DNA of 64,000 bases from Streptomyces humicola (GTDB lineage: Bacteria; Actinomycetota; Actinomycetes; Streptomycetales; Streptomycetaceae): the NCBI RefSeq assembly GCF_024436035.1, contig NZ_JANFNG010000011.1, forward strand, positions 62,001-126,000. The letters run 5' to 3'. Under the pieces are notes generated by a model that saw only the letters and a list, made by a program, of their open reading frames with translations, searched no databases and was not told the origin of the DNA. The position numbers and the translations under genes were made by a program. This document shows, in pieces, positions 52,325-60,467 of this stretch. Numbering within the stretch: position 1 is the first letter of the stretch; the number at the start of each line of letters is the position of its first letter.

Positions 52325-53601
52325 TTCTTGCCGTTCCTCCTGCCGCTGCCGCGCATGAAGCTGAACGCAAGGCCGATGCCGATGCCCGCGACCAGGCCCG
52401 CGCCGATCACCCACCAGACCGTGCCGCCGCCGGCGCTGCTCTGCCTGCGGACCTGCGCCGGGTCCGACGAGACCGCGGACCGGGGCCGCGGGCCGGTGTT
52501 CTCCAACTGCTGGACGAGGTCGGCGCCCGCGAAGTCGCGGGGATCGGCTCCCGTCGCACGGGCGGCGAGGACCAGCGACCCGAGCGCCGCCGGATTGTCC
52601 TTCGCCCATGTGCCCGCGTTCTTCGTCAGCCACGTGTACGCCTTCTTCGCGGCGACCGGATGACCGTCGGCGGCCAGCGCGATGACGGCGTCCGTCGTCG
52701 TACCGTAGTCCGGCGTCTGCTGGTCGGAACCCGGCTGGGCGGAGGACAGATGCTCCCCGCCCGCAGAGAGCGCCGTGGCGAGATAGGCCGAGGCCGCGTC
52801 GGCGGCGAGCGCGGGGTTGAGAGGCGCGGTGGCGCTGCCCGCCGTGGCCGAACAGTCCATCGGCTTGGGGTCCGTGTTCGACTGTGGGGCCGTGACCACG
52901 TACCCCTTGCCGAGCGCGGCGAAGGCGGCATCGGCCGTCGCCTTGGCGTTGGCGGCCAGGTGGCCTGAGGAATCGGGACGGTAGGCGAACGCTCCGCGCT
53001 GCGACGCCGTCGCAGTGCAGCCGAGCTGGAAGGAGAGCAGTGCGTTGTACGGGGACTTGCCGCCCTTCGTCGTCTGGGTGATGTCCCCGCCAGCCGCCGC
53101 CAGCGCGCCGATGACGACGGCCGTGGAGTTGGCGTCACTGGGCTGGTCGGGCTGATAGCCCCATCCGCCGTCGGTGTTCTGCACCTCGGCGAGCCAGTCC
53201 ATGGCCTGCCGTACGGCCGTCGTGTGGCCGCCGAGCGCCGCCAGCGCCTGCACGGCGAGGGCTGTGGAGTCGACGTCCTCGTTCTGCGCGTCACACGGGG
53301 TGGTGCGCGATGCGCGGTACGAGGGGAAGGCGCCGTTCGCGCACTGCTGGTCGACGAGCCATGCCGTCGCCTCGTCCGCCGGTGTCACCCCGGCCGTCCT
53401 CAGCGCGAGCAGCGCGGTGGACTGCCGCCAGACGCCGTCGTACGTGGGGTCCGACGAGCCGTAGAGCGCAGCCGGCACGTCCGAGGACGACGTGGCAGGT
53501 GACGGGGACGAGGAGGCGGCGGCGGGAGCCGTCGCCGTGACGGTCAGCGCGGCGGCGGCCAGCGCCGCGGCCGTCGAGGTCATGGCGGTGCGGAGGGCCA
53601 T
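52321..53601 (-). CDS. Secreted prenyltransferase/squalene-oxidase-repeat protein with C-terminal anchor
   Basis: A 426-residue exported protein: a signal peptide (residues ~1-30), a low-complexity Ser/Pro stretch, then alpha/alpha repeats such as DPTYDGVWRQSTALLALRTA, DVDSTALAVQALAALGG and DGGWGYQPDQPSDANSTAVV, then a C-terminal membrane helix (VWWVIGAGLVAGIGIGLAFS) and basic tail. These QW-type repeats are shared by terpene cyclases and by the cobalamin-binding intrinsic-factor fold; here the protein is extracellular and heads an ECF operon, so a ligand-binding role is more likely than catalysis. No terpene cyclase DxDD motif was seen. Confidence 0.87.
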   Translation of the reverse strand: MALRTAMTSTAAALAAAALTVTATAPAAASSSPSPATSSSDVPAALYGSSDPTYDGVWRQSTALLALRTAGVTPADEATAWLVDQQCANGAFPSYRASRTTPCDAQNEDVDSTALAVQALAALGGHTTAVRQAMDWLAEVQNTDGGWGYQPDQPSDANSTAVVIGALAAAGGDITQTTKGGKSPYNALLSFQLGCTATASQRGAFAYRPDSSGHLAANAKATADAAFAALGKGYVVTAPQSNTDPKPMDCSATAGSATAPLNPALAADAASAYLATALSAGGEHLSSAQPGSDQQTPDYGTTTDAVIALAADGHPVAAKKAYTWLTKNAGTWAKDNPAALGSLVLAARATGADPRDFAGADLVQQLENTGPRPRSAVSSDPAQVRRQSSAGGGTVWWVIGAGLVAGIGIGLAFSFMRGSGRRNGKK

Positions 53602-53687
53602 GGCGAGGTCGTTGCCTTTCGGTGAGCGGAACGCGACCGCGCAGCCGCCCGGGTACGCATGGGTGGAATTGTCCGCAACACCTTATG

Positions 53688-54731
53688 TCAGACCGCCGCA
53701 TAAGCCACCGGGCGGGTGCCCGCGACCGGCTCGGCGAGACCCAGCTTGACCAGGCGTCGAAGGTGTGCCTCCGCCTCCGACACGGCGATATTGCGTGAGC
53801 CGTACGGGATGTGCTCCCAGGGTCGGTTCCACTCCATCGCCTCCGCCACCTGCCACGGGGTGAGCGGGTGTGCCGCGATCAGCTCGCGCAACGAGGCGAG
53901 GCGCGCCGCGTGATGGGAGAGCAACTCGCCGACCCGTCCGGCGGCGTCGGCGAAGGCGTACTGGTGGGCGGGGAGCACCTCGGCCGGGGCGAGCCGGGCG
54001 ATGCGCTCCAGCGAGTCGAGGTAGTCACCGAGCGGGTCGGTGACGGCGGCATCGTCGGGGTCCTCGTACAGGCCGATGTGCGGGGTGATTTCGGGAAGCA
54101 GATGGTCGCCGGAGAAGAGCCGGCCGCCGCGCCCGGGGTGCTGCGCTGGATGCTCCTCCTCAAGGTGGAGACAGACGTGTCCGGGTGTGTGACCCGGCGT
54201 CCAGATCGCGCGCAGCCGCCTGCCCGCCAGATCCACCAGTTCGCCGGGGACGATCTCACGGTCGGGCAGCGCGGCGCGCAGCCCGGGCAGCGCACGGCCC
54301 CTGCCGGAGGCGCGCGCGGCGCGCAGCGGCGCGAGATGGTCCTCCGGTGCCCCCGCGTCGGAGAGTTTGCCGATCAGGTAGTCGAGCCAGGCCGCCTGCG
54401 GCGCCGTACGGGTACGCCGGACCACCGCCGTGTCCGCCGGATGCATCGCGATCCACGCGCCGGACGCCTCCCGCACCCGGCCGGAGAGCCCATGGTGGTC
54501 CGGGTGGTGGTGGGTGATCAGGACACCATGGATCTCGGGCATCGACGTACCGCATACGGCGAGGCCGTCGGCGAGCGCGTCGAAGGAGGCGGGGTCGTCC
54601 CAGCCGGTGTCGATCAGCACCGGCCCGTGGTCGGTCTCCAGGACGTGCACGAGGGTGTGCCCGAGCGGATTGTCGGGGATCGGAACGGGGACGCTCCACA
54701 CCCCGCCGCCATGGTCCGTCACGCGCCGCAT
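53688..54731 (-). CDS. MBL-fold metallo-hydrolase
   Basis: A 347-residue metallo-beta-lactamase-fold enzyme. The Zn site is VLITHHHPDHHGLSGRV, then TPGHTPGHVCLH, LFSGDHLLPE and VLPAHQY. A C-terminal helical region (HHAARLASLRELIAAHPLTP) ends in a winged-helix-like tail. Such enzymes hydrolyse thioesters, lactones or similar bonds. A perfect KstR-type operator lies 63 bp before ATG 54731, linking it to the P450/thiolase set. Substrate unknown. Confidence 0.9.
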   Translation of the reverse strand: MRRVTDHGGGVWSVPVPIPDNPLGHTLVHVLETDHGPVLIDTGWDDPASFDALADGLAVCGTSMPEIHGVLITHHHPDHHGLSGRVREASGAWIAMHPADTAVVRRTRTAPQAAWLDYLIGKLSDAGAPEDHLAPLRAARASGRGRALPGLRAALPDREIVPGELVDLAGRRLRAIWTPGHTPGHVCLHLEEEHPAQHPGRGGRLFSGDHLLPEITPHIGLYEDPDDAAVTDPLGDYLDSLERIARLAPAEVLPAHQYAFADAAGRVGELLSHHAARLASLRELIAAHPLTPWQVAEAMEWNRPWEHIPYGSRNIAVSEAEAHLRRLVKLGLAEPVAGTRPVAYAAV

Positions 54732-54793
54732 CAGGTCTCCCGCTCTCTGGCTCTCTCCGACGTCTCTTCAGCAGACGCATTGCCCACTATAAC

Positions 54794-54807
54794 TAGAACT
54801 GGTTTCA
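54794..54807. promoter_or_regulatory. KstR-like operator upstream of the MBL hydrolase
   Basis: TAGAACTGGTTTCA matches TnnAACnnGTTnnA at all 8 fixed positions, 63 bp before the MBL start. The flanks add GAAC...GTTC symmetry. Confidence 0.72.
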
Positions 54808-54875
54808 GGTTCTTCCTCAACTCACGTGACGATTCTGGGTGGTTGGCTGACCTGCAGCGATGCGGGTAGTGGGTG

Positions 54876-55142
54876 TCATCGTCTGTCGGCGGTGGTCGAC
54901 GTCGGACGGCCCAGAGACGGCCCGGGAGGGTGTGCACTCGTCCGGCGACATCCGGCGCACGCCGTGACATCGGGCATGCCGAGGGCCATCTCGACCTCTT
55001 GCCGGTTGAGCCGGCCGCCGCCGGAGATGCGGCAGTCGCCGCGGTGCACGATGCCCTGGCCGGAGCCGTCTGCCCAGTGAGTCCGGACGATTGGCCCTCT
55101 GACCTCTCTCGACGCGGTCCCAGTCCCCAAAACCGTGGGCAA
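54876..55142 (-). pseudogene. Fragment of a DUF6233-type protein
   Basis: An 88-residue frame with THWADGSGQGIVHRGDCRIS followed by MALGMPDVTACAGCRR, resembling the C-terminal half of Streptomyces DUF6233 proteins (HxGDC...CxxCR). The N-terminal half of the family is absent and the last ~20 residues look unrelated, so this is probably a remnant. It marks the start of the degraded island. Confidence 0.45.
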
Positions 55143-55172
55143 AGCCGCGGAGCCGACCGCCGTTTCACGTTG

Positions 55173-55535
55173 CTATCGCTTGGCGTAGTCCGCGAAGCCT
55201 TGCCAGTCGATGAAGACGCATGGCTCATCACCGATGATCCAGGCATCGTGGCCTGGCGGGCAGATCATGAAGTCGCCTGGGCCGTACTCCGCCTCCTCGC
55301 CGTCGTCCATGACGATCTTCATACGGCCCGCGATGAAGTAGCCCATGTGGGCCGCTTGGCAACTGTCGGTCTTCGCGATCGGTTTGATGTGCTTCGACCA
55401 TTGCCACCCGGGTTCGAACGTTGCCCGGCCCACTGGCCCGGCATCGAGGTTGACAAGTTCGAGCTTCCCCTTGCCCTCTTCGAATGGGCGAACTTCCTCA
55501 GGCGTATCAAAGCTTTGCCGGATGAGACCAGCCAT
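55173..55535 (-). CDS. Cupin-domain protein
   Basis: A 120-residue single-domain cupin from ATG 55535 (MAGLIRQSFDTPEEVRPFEE) with GGGAGAG upstream. The two cupin motifs are present: WSKHIKPIAKTDSCQAAHMG (motif 1) and GPGDFMICPPGHDAWIIGDE (motif 2, with HD). Metal ligands are partly replaced. Many such small cupins are sugar or small-molecule binders; this one has no partner gene. Its codon use is less GC-rich at third positions than the genes around it. Confidence 0.8.
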   Translation of the reverse strand: MAGLIRQSFDTPEEVRPFEEGKGKLELVNLDAGPVGRATFEPGWQWSKHIKPIAKTDSCQAAHMGYFIAGRMKIVMDDGEEAEYGPGDFMICPPGHDAWIIGDEPCVFIDWQGFADYAKR

Positions 55536-55901
55536 TGGGCACTCTCCCGGGTCGATTATCTGGCCTACTACCATCGTTGCTCGGACCCGCAGTACTCGCA
55601 TCTCAGCAGGGGCACGGCGGTGCCGGGGGTTACATAGGACGGGCCTCGCGCTTTGCGGTGCATTAGCCGCGCGCCGGGCGGAGCCGGTGCGGGCACGGCA
55701 AGTTCGGTGGATTGGAGCACCAGTTTGGAAGAGTGCTTATGCGGATGTCCGCCGAGCTGGCACTCGCTGACCTGCGGGGGAGCGGTCGACTCCCTGTTGT
55801 TCCCCGTGAGTCCCCGTGTGTTCCCGCCGGAACGGGCACGCGAGGGGCACGGGCTATGCCGGTGATCACTCAAGTGACGGCATGGCGCCCACTCGCCGCC
55901 T
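55536..55901. other. Gene-free stretch of low coding potential
   Basis: Mixed GC, no frame with a recognisable product or ribosome site. Part of the degraded island. Confidence 0.5.
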
Positions 55902-56386
55902 TCAGAGGATCACCCTGAGCTGCCATTCCTGATTAGTAGACGCGAGTGGGGGCTGCGGGGGGAAGAGCTGAACCTGGGTGCCCGGGTGATTCCCTCCTCC
56001 CCTCACATCCATCGCGAGCGTCCCGGGGACCGCCTGGTTGGGTTCGATGCGAAAAATGCCGGGCCGCCCTGGATTCTGCGTGAGTACTCACAATTGGCTG
56101 GCGGAATTCGGGTCGTCCACATTGACAACGAGTGGGGTCTGGGGAGCGAAGCCGCCGGCGCCCAGGTCCAGGCTCAGGGTCATCGCATTGGTGGTGTCCG
56201 CTGAAGGCCGCTGAATCTTATAAATCCCATCGCCATTGTCTGACGGCGCGAAATACCACCCTGATAGGTGCCTTTAGTGAAGTCTTCCTGTACTACGTTG
56301 CCATCCCAAGTTGCACAGAGCGCCATGCTGTCGTCATTCCTGTCAGAAACGATCAACAACGCGGGTGTAGGGATGGGCATAGCCAT
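55902..56386 (-). pseudogene. Broken lectin-like (beta-trefoil-type) gene
   Basis: ATG 56386 follows GGGAGG and opens MAMPIPTPALLIVSDRNDDS then ALCATWDGNVVQEDFTKGTY. Near 56245 the sequence makes sense only in another frame (YFAPSDNGDGIYKIQRPSAD, then LSLDLGAGGFAPQTP), a frameshift. At 56088-56090 that frame meets TGA, where a Trp codon would restore the protein (SASQL-stop-VLTQNPGRPGIFRIEPN), ending EWQLRVIL at 55902. The repeated (I/Y)(K/R)I and final W-Q-L pattern resembles ricin B-type beta-trefoils; the fold call is tentative. Two lesions make it non-functional. Confidence 0.6.
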
Positions 56387-56908
56387 GGCCAAGCCTCCCG
56401 CTTTCTGGAACAGTCGACATGCCGCATGTTTGACGCTTGAGGGCCCAGCCTCGTTCCCCGGCGCCGTAAAGCTTCCCGGGATCACGTACCTGAGCCTGCA
56501 CTCCCTCTCCACCAGCGAAGCGGACGCAGGCTGGCTGGTTGACCTGTCGGTGAGTACGGCATCCCCTTCACAGTGCGCCGTCCGGCGAAACGGTGCAACC
56601 GCAGAGGCGTGTGCTGCGAGCAGGAGACAGGGCTGCCCACGGGCTCCGGTTGGCGCGGGTGCACGGCTTGTTCACGAGTTGCGGATATCCGGGCACAGAC
56701 ACGGGCGTGGCACGAGGCGCGCCTCTCGATGCGAACTATGGGCGGGACGGTCGCTGAGGTCCGCTCGACTGGTCAGTCGGTCGGTTGGAGCTGGTGGCGG
56801 TCGGGCGCGGTCAGTGGTTGCCGTACTTCGCTGCTGTACAGCAACCACCGGTTGACCAGCTTCTTGAGGGTCGGCGGCTACGTCTCCCTTCCCGGTGCCG
56901 CTGAGGTG
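56387..56908. other. Gene-free region with a candidate terminator hairpin
   Basis: About 520 bp without a convincing gene. GTGGTTGC (56814-56821) pairs with GCAACCAC (56841-56848), and GTAC on each side extends the stem. It lies 60 bp past the stop of the YVTN gene and probably terminates it. Confidence 0.55.
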
Positions 56909-58012
56909 TTAGATCGAGCCCTGGGAGTGCACGATTCCAACGCCTTCCGGGTCGGGGCCGATGCCCGTTCTGATGGTGTCGACGACAGTGTTGGTGTTGG
57001 TGTCGATGACGGACACGCTGTTCGAGTTGATGTTGGCGACGTAGACACGGCGGTGGTCCGGGGTGATGGCCACGCCGAACGGGAAGGATTCGACCTGAAT
57101 CGTCGCTACGACCTTGTTGCGGTACGTGTTGATCACCGACACGGTGCCCGGGGTCGTGCCGTTGGTGACGTAGACATGGCGTTGATCCTGGGAAGCCACC
57201 GCACCGATCGGGTTGATCCCAACCGGGATGGTGGTAATGATCGCGTTGCGGTGGGTTTTGATCACCGAAACATTTTTTGAGTTGCCGTTAGTGACATAGA
57301 CGTGACGACGATCCCAGGCCGCCGCCACAGCTGTCGGGCGTGAGCCGGACGAGGACGCGTCGGGGCCACCGTAAACCGTGGCAATGACGGTGCTGGGGGC
57401 GTTGATCACCGATACGCTGTTCGACTGGCTGTTGGCGACGTAGACGCGGCGGCTGTCCGGGGTAACCGAGACACCGATCGGGTCGCCGCCGACCGCCACC
57501 TTGAACACGACGGTGTTGGTGCGGGTGTCGATCACCGACACGGTGCCCGGAGTCGTGGCGTTCGTGACGTAGACGTACCTGCCGTCAGGCGCCGCTGCGA
57601 CGCCGAATGGGTCGGGGCCGATGCCGCTGGAGATGGTGGTCGTCACGGTGTCGGTGCGGGTGTCAATCACCGACACGCTGTTCGAAGAGGAGTTGGCGAC
57701 GTAGGCACGCTTGCCGTTTGGGGTGACCGCCACGCCTTCCGGGTCGAGGCCAATGCCAGCGGTGATGACCTTGATGACGGTGTTGGTGCGGGTGTCGATC
57801 ACGGACACGCTGTTCCCGGTGCCGTTGGAGACGTAGGCCTTGAGGTGCTCATGCTTGCCTCCGGCGGAGGCCTGGGGGGCCACGCCCAACGAGGTCAGCA
57901 GCAAGCTCAGCAGCATGAAGCCGGCCAGTCGTGCCCGGCGCCTACGTCCTCGCCAACCGCCAGCTTGGCCCGCGGGACTCCGCAAGCCAGCCTGAGGCCT
58001 GACCAGACCCAT
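56909..58012 (-). CDS. Secreted YVTN-family beta-propeller protein
   Basis: A 367-residue exported protein from ATG 58012, with AAGGAGG 5 bp before it. A signal peptide (LAGFMLLSLLLTSLGVAPQA) is cut near SA|GG. About seven repeats follow, each with a (V/A)YV(T/S/A)N blade motif and SVSVIDTRTNTV, for example AYVSNGTGNSVSVIDTRTNT and VYVTNATTPGTVSVIDTRTN. This is the YVTN repeat family of surface proteins related to WD-like propellers and lactonases. Function unknown; adhesion or ligand binding is likely. It has lower GC than the window average. Confidence 0.88.
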   Translation of the reverse strand: MGLVRPQAGLRSPAGQAGGWRGRRRRARLAGFMLLSLLLTSLGVAPQASAGGKHEHLKAYVSNGTGNSVSVIDTRTNTVIKVITAGIGLDPEGVAVTPNGKRAYVANSSSNSVSVIDTRTDTVTTTISSGIGPDPFGVAAAPDGRYVYVTNATTPGTVSVIDTRTNTVVFKVAVGGDPIGVSVTPDSRRVYVANSQSNSVSVINAPSTVIATVYGGPDASSSGSRPTAVAAAWDRRHVYVTNGNSKNVSVIKTHRNAIITTIPVGINPIGAVASQDQRHVYVTNGTTPGTVSVINTYRNKVVATIQVESFPFGVAITPDHRRVYVANINSNSVSVIDTNTNTVVDTIRTGIGPDPEGVGIVHSQGSI

Positions 58013-58217
58013 CGCATCCTCCTTGCAGTCGACCGCCACGGCACTGCCCCGCCTTTGGCAGGCGACCGCGACGTCTTTGGGATCGACAAAAGTTGCAAAA
58101 TCCAAATAAATGGATATCAGGCTTGTTGTGGGAGAATGATGCGGCGTGCCAGGGAACGCTCGAATGGCCGCTCAGCGTGGCCGATCATTCGAGGGGTTCA
58201 CGCCGTGGGCAGCTGAG

Positions 58218-58516
58218 GACCCGCGCAGAAACGTGCCCACGCGGTCGGCGTAGCAGGGGTGATCCCGAAGCCGGGGCCAGGGGAGAAGTACAAGGAGTCC
58301 CGTGAGGACGGCATGCACGCGCTCCGTCACTTCTACGCCTCGGTCCTGCTCGACGCGGGAGAGAGCATCAAGGCCCTGAGTACCTACCTCGGACACAGCG
58401 ATCCGGGCTTCACCCTCCGCACCTATACCCACCTGATGCCCAGTAGCGAGACCCGGACTCGGCAAGCCGTCGACTCCATGTTCAGGAAGGCTCGGAAGCC
58501 TCCCACGGCCCCATGA
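58218..58516 (+). pseudogene. C-terminal remnant of a tyrosine recombinase (integrase)
   Basis: The open frame encodes the last ~90 residues of a phage/ICE-type integrase: HALRHFYASVLLDAG carries the HxxR box, STYLGHSDPGFTLRTYTHLM carries the GH pair and the catalytic Tyr. The N-terminal core-binding domain and first catalytic Arg are missing, with an in-frame stop just upstream (~58215). It can no longer integrate DNA and marks an old mobile element next to the island genes. Confidence 0.8.
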
Positions 58517-58602
58517 CGGCCCCTGCGGCTTCACACAGCCCCCGGCTCAACGGGAAACCGCTGGTCGGGGGCGTTTTCGTCCCTTCCGTGGACTAGTTTA
58601 AC

Positions 58603-58621
58603 TAGAACTGGTATCAGTTCT
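58603..58621. promoter_or_regulatory. KstR-like operator upstream of the aldehyde dehydrogenase
   Basis: TAGAACTGGTATCA (58603-58616) fits TnnAACnnGTTnnA at 7 of 8 positions, 32 bp before the ATG. It overlaps a perfect dyad AGAACTG-GTAT-CAGTTCT (58604-58621). Confidence 0.7.
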
Positions 58622-58647
58622 GAGGTGGCGTCAGGAAGGATGCGGTG

Positions 58648-60117
58648 ATGAGCGGAGATCTCCAGTACGAGTACGGGCAGTTGTCCATCGGCGGCGAGCT
58701 CGTCGAGCCGCTCGGCGACGGCACCATCGAGGTGATCTCACCCCACACCGAGCAGGTCATCGGCCGCGTCCCGCACGCCTCGCCCGCCGACGTCGACCGG
58801 GCCGTCGCCGTCGCCCGCAAGGCCTTCGACCAGGGCCCGTGGCCGCGCATGACCCTCGACGAGCGGATCGAGGTGGTGACCAGGATCAAGGACGCCATCG
58901 CGGTGCGCCACGAGGAGATTGCGCGGATGATCAGCGCGCAGAACGGCTCGCCCGTCTCCTGGAGCATCCTCGCCCAGGCGCTCGGCGCGATGATGGTGTG
59001 GGACGCGGCGATCACCGTCACCCGCGACTTCCGCTACGAGGAGCAGCGCACCGGGGTGCTGGGGCCGCTGCTGGTGCGGCGCGAACCGGTCGGGGTGGTC
59101 GCGGCCGTCGTCCCGTGGAATGTGCCGCAGTTCGTCGCCGCGGCCAAGCTCGGGCCCGCGCTGCTCACCGGCTGCACCGCGATCCTCAAGCCGTCGCCCG
59201 AATCGCCGCTCGACGCCTATGTGCTGGCCGAGATCGCCGCCGAGGCCGGGCTGCCGGACGGCGTGCTGTCCGTCCTCCCGGCCGATCGCGAGGTGAGCGA
59301 GTACCTCGTCGGGCACCCCGGCATCGACAAGGTCTCCTTCACCGGCTCGGTGGCCGCCGGCAAACGCGTGATGGAGGTGGCGTCCCGCCATCTCACCCGC
59401 GTCACCCTGGAGTTGGGTGGGAAGTCCGCGGCGATCATCCTGCCCGACGCCGACCTGGAGGCCGCGGTCGCCGGCATCGTTCCCAACGCCTGGATGAACA
59501 ACGGCCAGGCGTGCGTGGCCCAGACCCGTATCCTCGCGCCGCGCCGCCACTACGACGAGATCGCCGAGCGGTTCGCGGCGGCCGCGTCCGCCCTCGTGGT
59601 CGGTGACCCGCTGGACGCGGCGACCCAGGTCGGCCCGCTGGTCGCCGAGCGCCAGCAGCGCCGCTCGTTCGACTACATCGCACTCGGCCAGCAGGAGGGC
59701 GCGAAGGTGCTCACCGGCGGCGGACGGCCCGCGTCGCAGGCGCACGGCTGGTACGTCGAACCCACCCTCTTCGGCGAGGTGAACAACGCGATGCGGATCG
59801 CGCGGGAGGAGATCTTCGGCCCGGTGATCTGCCTGCTGCCGTACGGGGACGAGGAGGAGGCGGTGCGGATCGCCAACGACTCCGACTACGGCCTGTCCGG
59901 GAGCGTGTGGACCTCCGACGTCGGCCACGGCATCGACATCGCACGCCGGGTGCGCACCGGCACGTACTCGGTGAACACCTTCAGCCTCGACATGCTCGGC
60001 CCGTTCGGCGGGTACAAGTCCTCCGGCCTGGGGCGGGAGTTCGGGCCCGAGGGCTACTCCGAATACCTGGAGCACAAGATGATCCACCTGCCCGCGGGAT
60101 GGGAGGGCGAGAACTGA
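58648..60117 (+). CDS. Aldehyde dehydrogenase
   Basis: A 489-residue NAD(P)+-dependent enzyme. The catalytic Cys lies in WMNNGQACVAQTRIL, the general base Glu in RVTLELGGKSAAIIL, the cofactor motif FTGSVAAGKRVME and the Asn in AAVVPWNVPQFVA. It oxidises an aldehyde to an acid. AGGAAGG precedes ATG 58648 (a GTG at 58645 is an alternative). The stop overlaps the ferredoxin start by 1 bp. With a KstR-like operator upstream, it may oxidise an aldehyde made by the CYP125-like P450. Confidence 0.92.
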   Translation: MSGDLQYEYGQLSIGGELVEPLGDGTIEVISPHTEQVIGRVPHASPADVDRAVAVARKAFDQGPWPRMTLDERIEVVTRIKDAIAVRHEEIARMISAQNGSPVSWSILAQALGAMMVWDAAITVTRDFRYEEQRTGVLGPLLVRREPVGVVAAVVPWNVPQFVAAAKLGPALLTGCTAILKPSPESPLDAYVLAEIAAEAGLPDGVLSVLPADREVSEYLVGHPGIDKVSFTGSVAAGKRVMEVASRHLTRVTLELGGKSAAIILPDADLEAAVAGIVPNAWMNNGQACVAQTRILAPRRHYDEIAERFAAAASALVVGDPLDAATQVGPLVAERQQRRSFDYIALGQQEGAKVLTGGGRPASQAHGWYVEPTLFGEVNNAMRIAREEIFGPVICLLPYGDEEEAVRIANDSDYGLSGSVWTSDVGHGIDIARRVRTGTYSVNTFSLDMLGPFGGYKSSGLGREFGPEGYSEYLEHKMIHLPAGWEGEN

Positions 60118-60350
60118 TGGGCGACCGCTGGCACATCGATGTCGACCGGTCGCTGTGCATCGGCTCGGGAATGTGCGTCAGCACCGCACCCGGCGGCTTC
60201 TGCCTCGACGCGGCGCGCCAGTCGCACTCGGTCGAGGCCGAGGCGGACGCCGGCGAACCGCTGCTGCTGGCCGCCGAGGGCTGCCCGGTCGAGGCGATCA
60301 CGATCACCGTGGTCGGCAGCGGCGAACCGGTCTTCCCGCCGGAGGAGTGA
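60117..60350 (+). CDS. [3Fe-4S]-type ferredoxin
   Basis: A 77-residue ferredoxin from ATG 60117 (MGDRWHIDVDRSLCIGSGMC). The Cys pattern CIGSGMC with a distal GCPVEAI (CxxxxxC...CP) has three cluster ligands, with Gly/Ser where a fourth Cys would be, as in the small ferredoxins that donate electrons to actinobacterial P450s. It is coupled to the aldehyde dehydrogenase and shares its operator with the CYP125-like gene 14 kb away, so it is the best candidate partner of that P450. A hairpin follows. Confidence 0.9.
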   Translation: MGDRWHIDVDRSLCIGSGMCVSTAPGGFCLDAARQSHSVEAEADAGEPLLLAAEGCPVEAITITVVGSGEPVFPPEE

Positions 60351-60367
60351 CAACACGCCGGTGCCGG

Positions 60368-60386
60368 ACCGTGCATTCCGCACGGT
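60368..60386 (+). terminator. Hairpin after the ferredoxin gene
   Basis: ACCGTGC (60368-60374) pairs with GCACGGT (60380-60386), loop ATTCC, 18 bp past the ferredoxin stop. A separate small dyad ACAGT-4-ACTGT (60396-60409) follows, 58 bp before the lanthionine synthetase ATG, and could be a regulator site. Confidence 0.6.
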
Positions 60387-60467
60387 GAATTCGTGACAGT
60401 TGTGACTGTTCCGCCCTTCGGGTCTCGTGGAAATCTTGATCCATCAGGCCCGGAGGGGGGACGGACG

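Noticed and set aside
52321-53601. Terpene cyclase for hopanoid synthesis.
   Set aside because: The protein has a signal peptide and a C-terminal anchor, lacks a DxDD catalytic motif, and heads an importer operon.
55568-55918. Short overlapping frames on both strands (55568-55873, 55712-55918).
   Set aside because: No ribosome site, no recognisable product and poor codon bias; they lie in degraded sequence.
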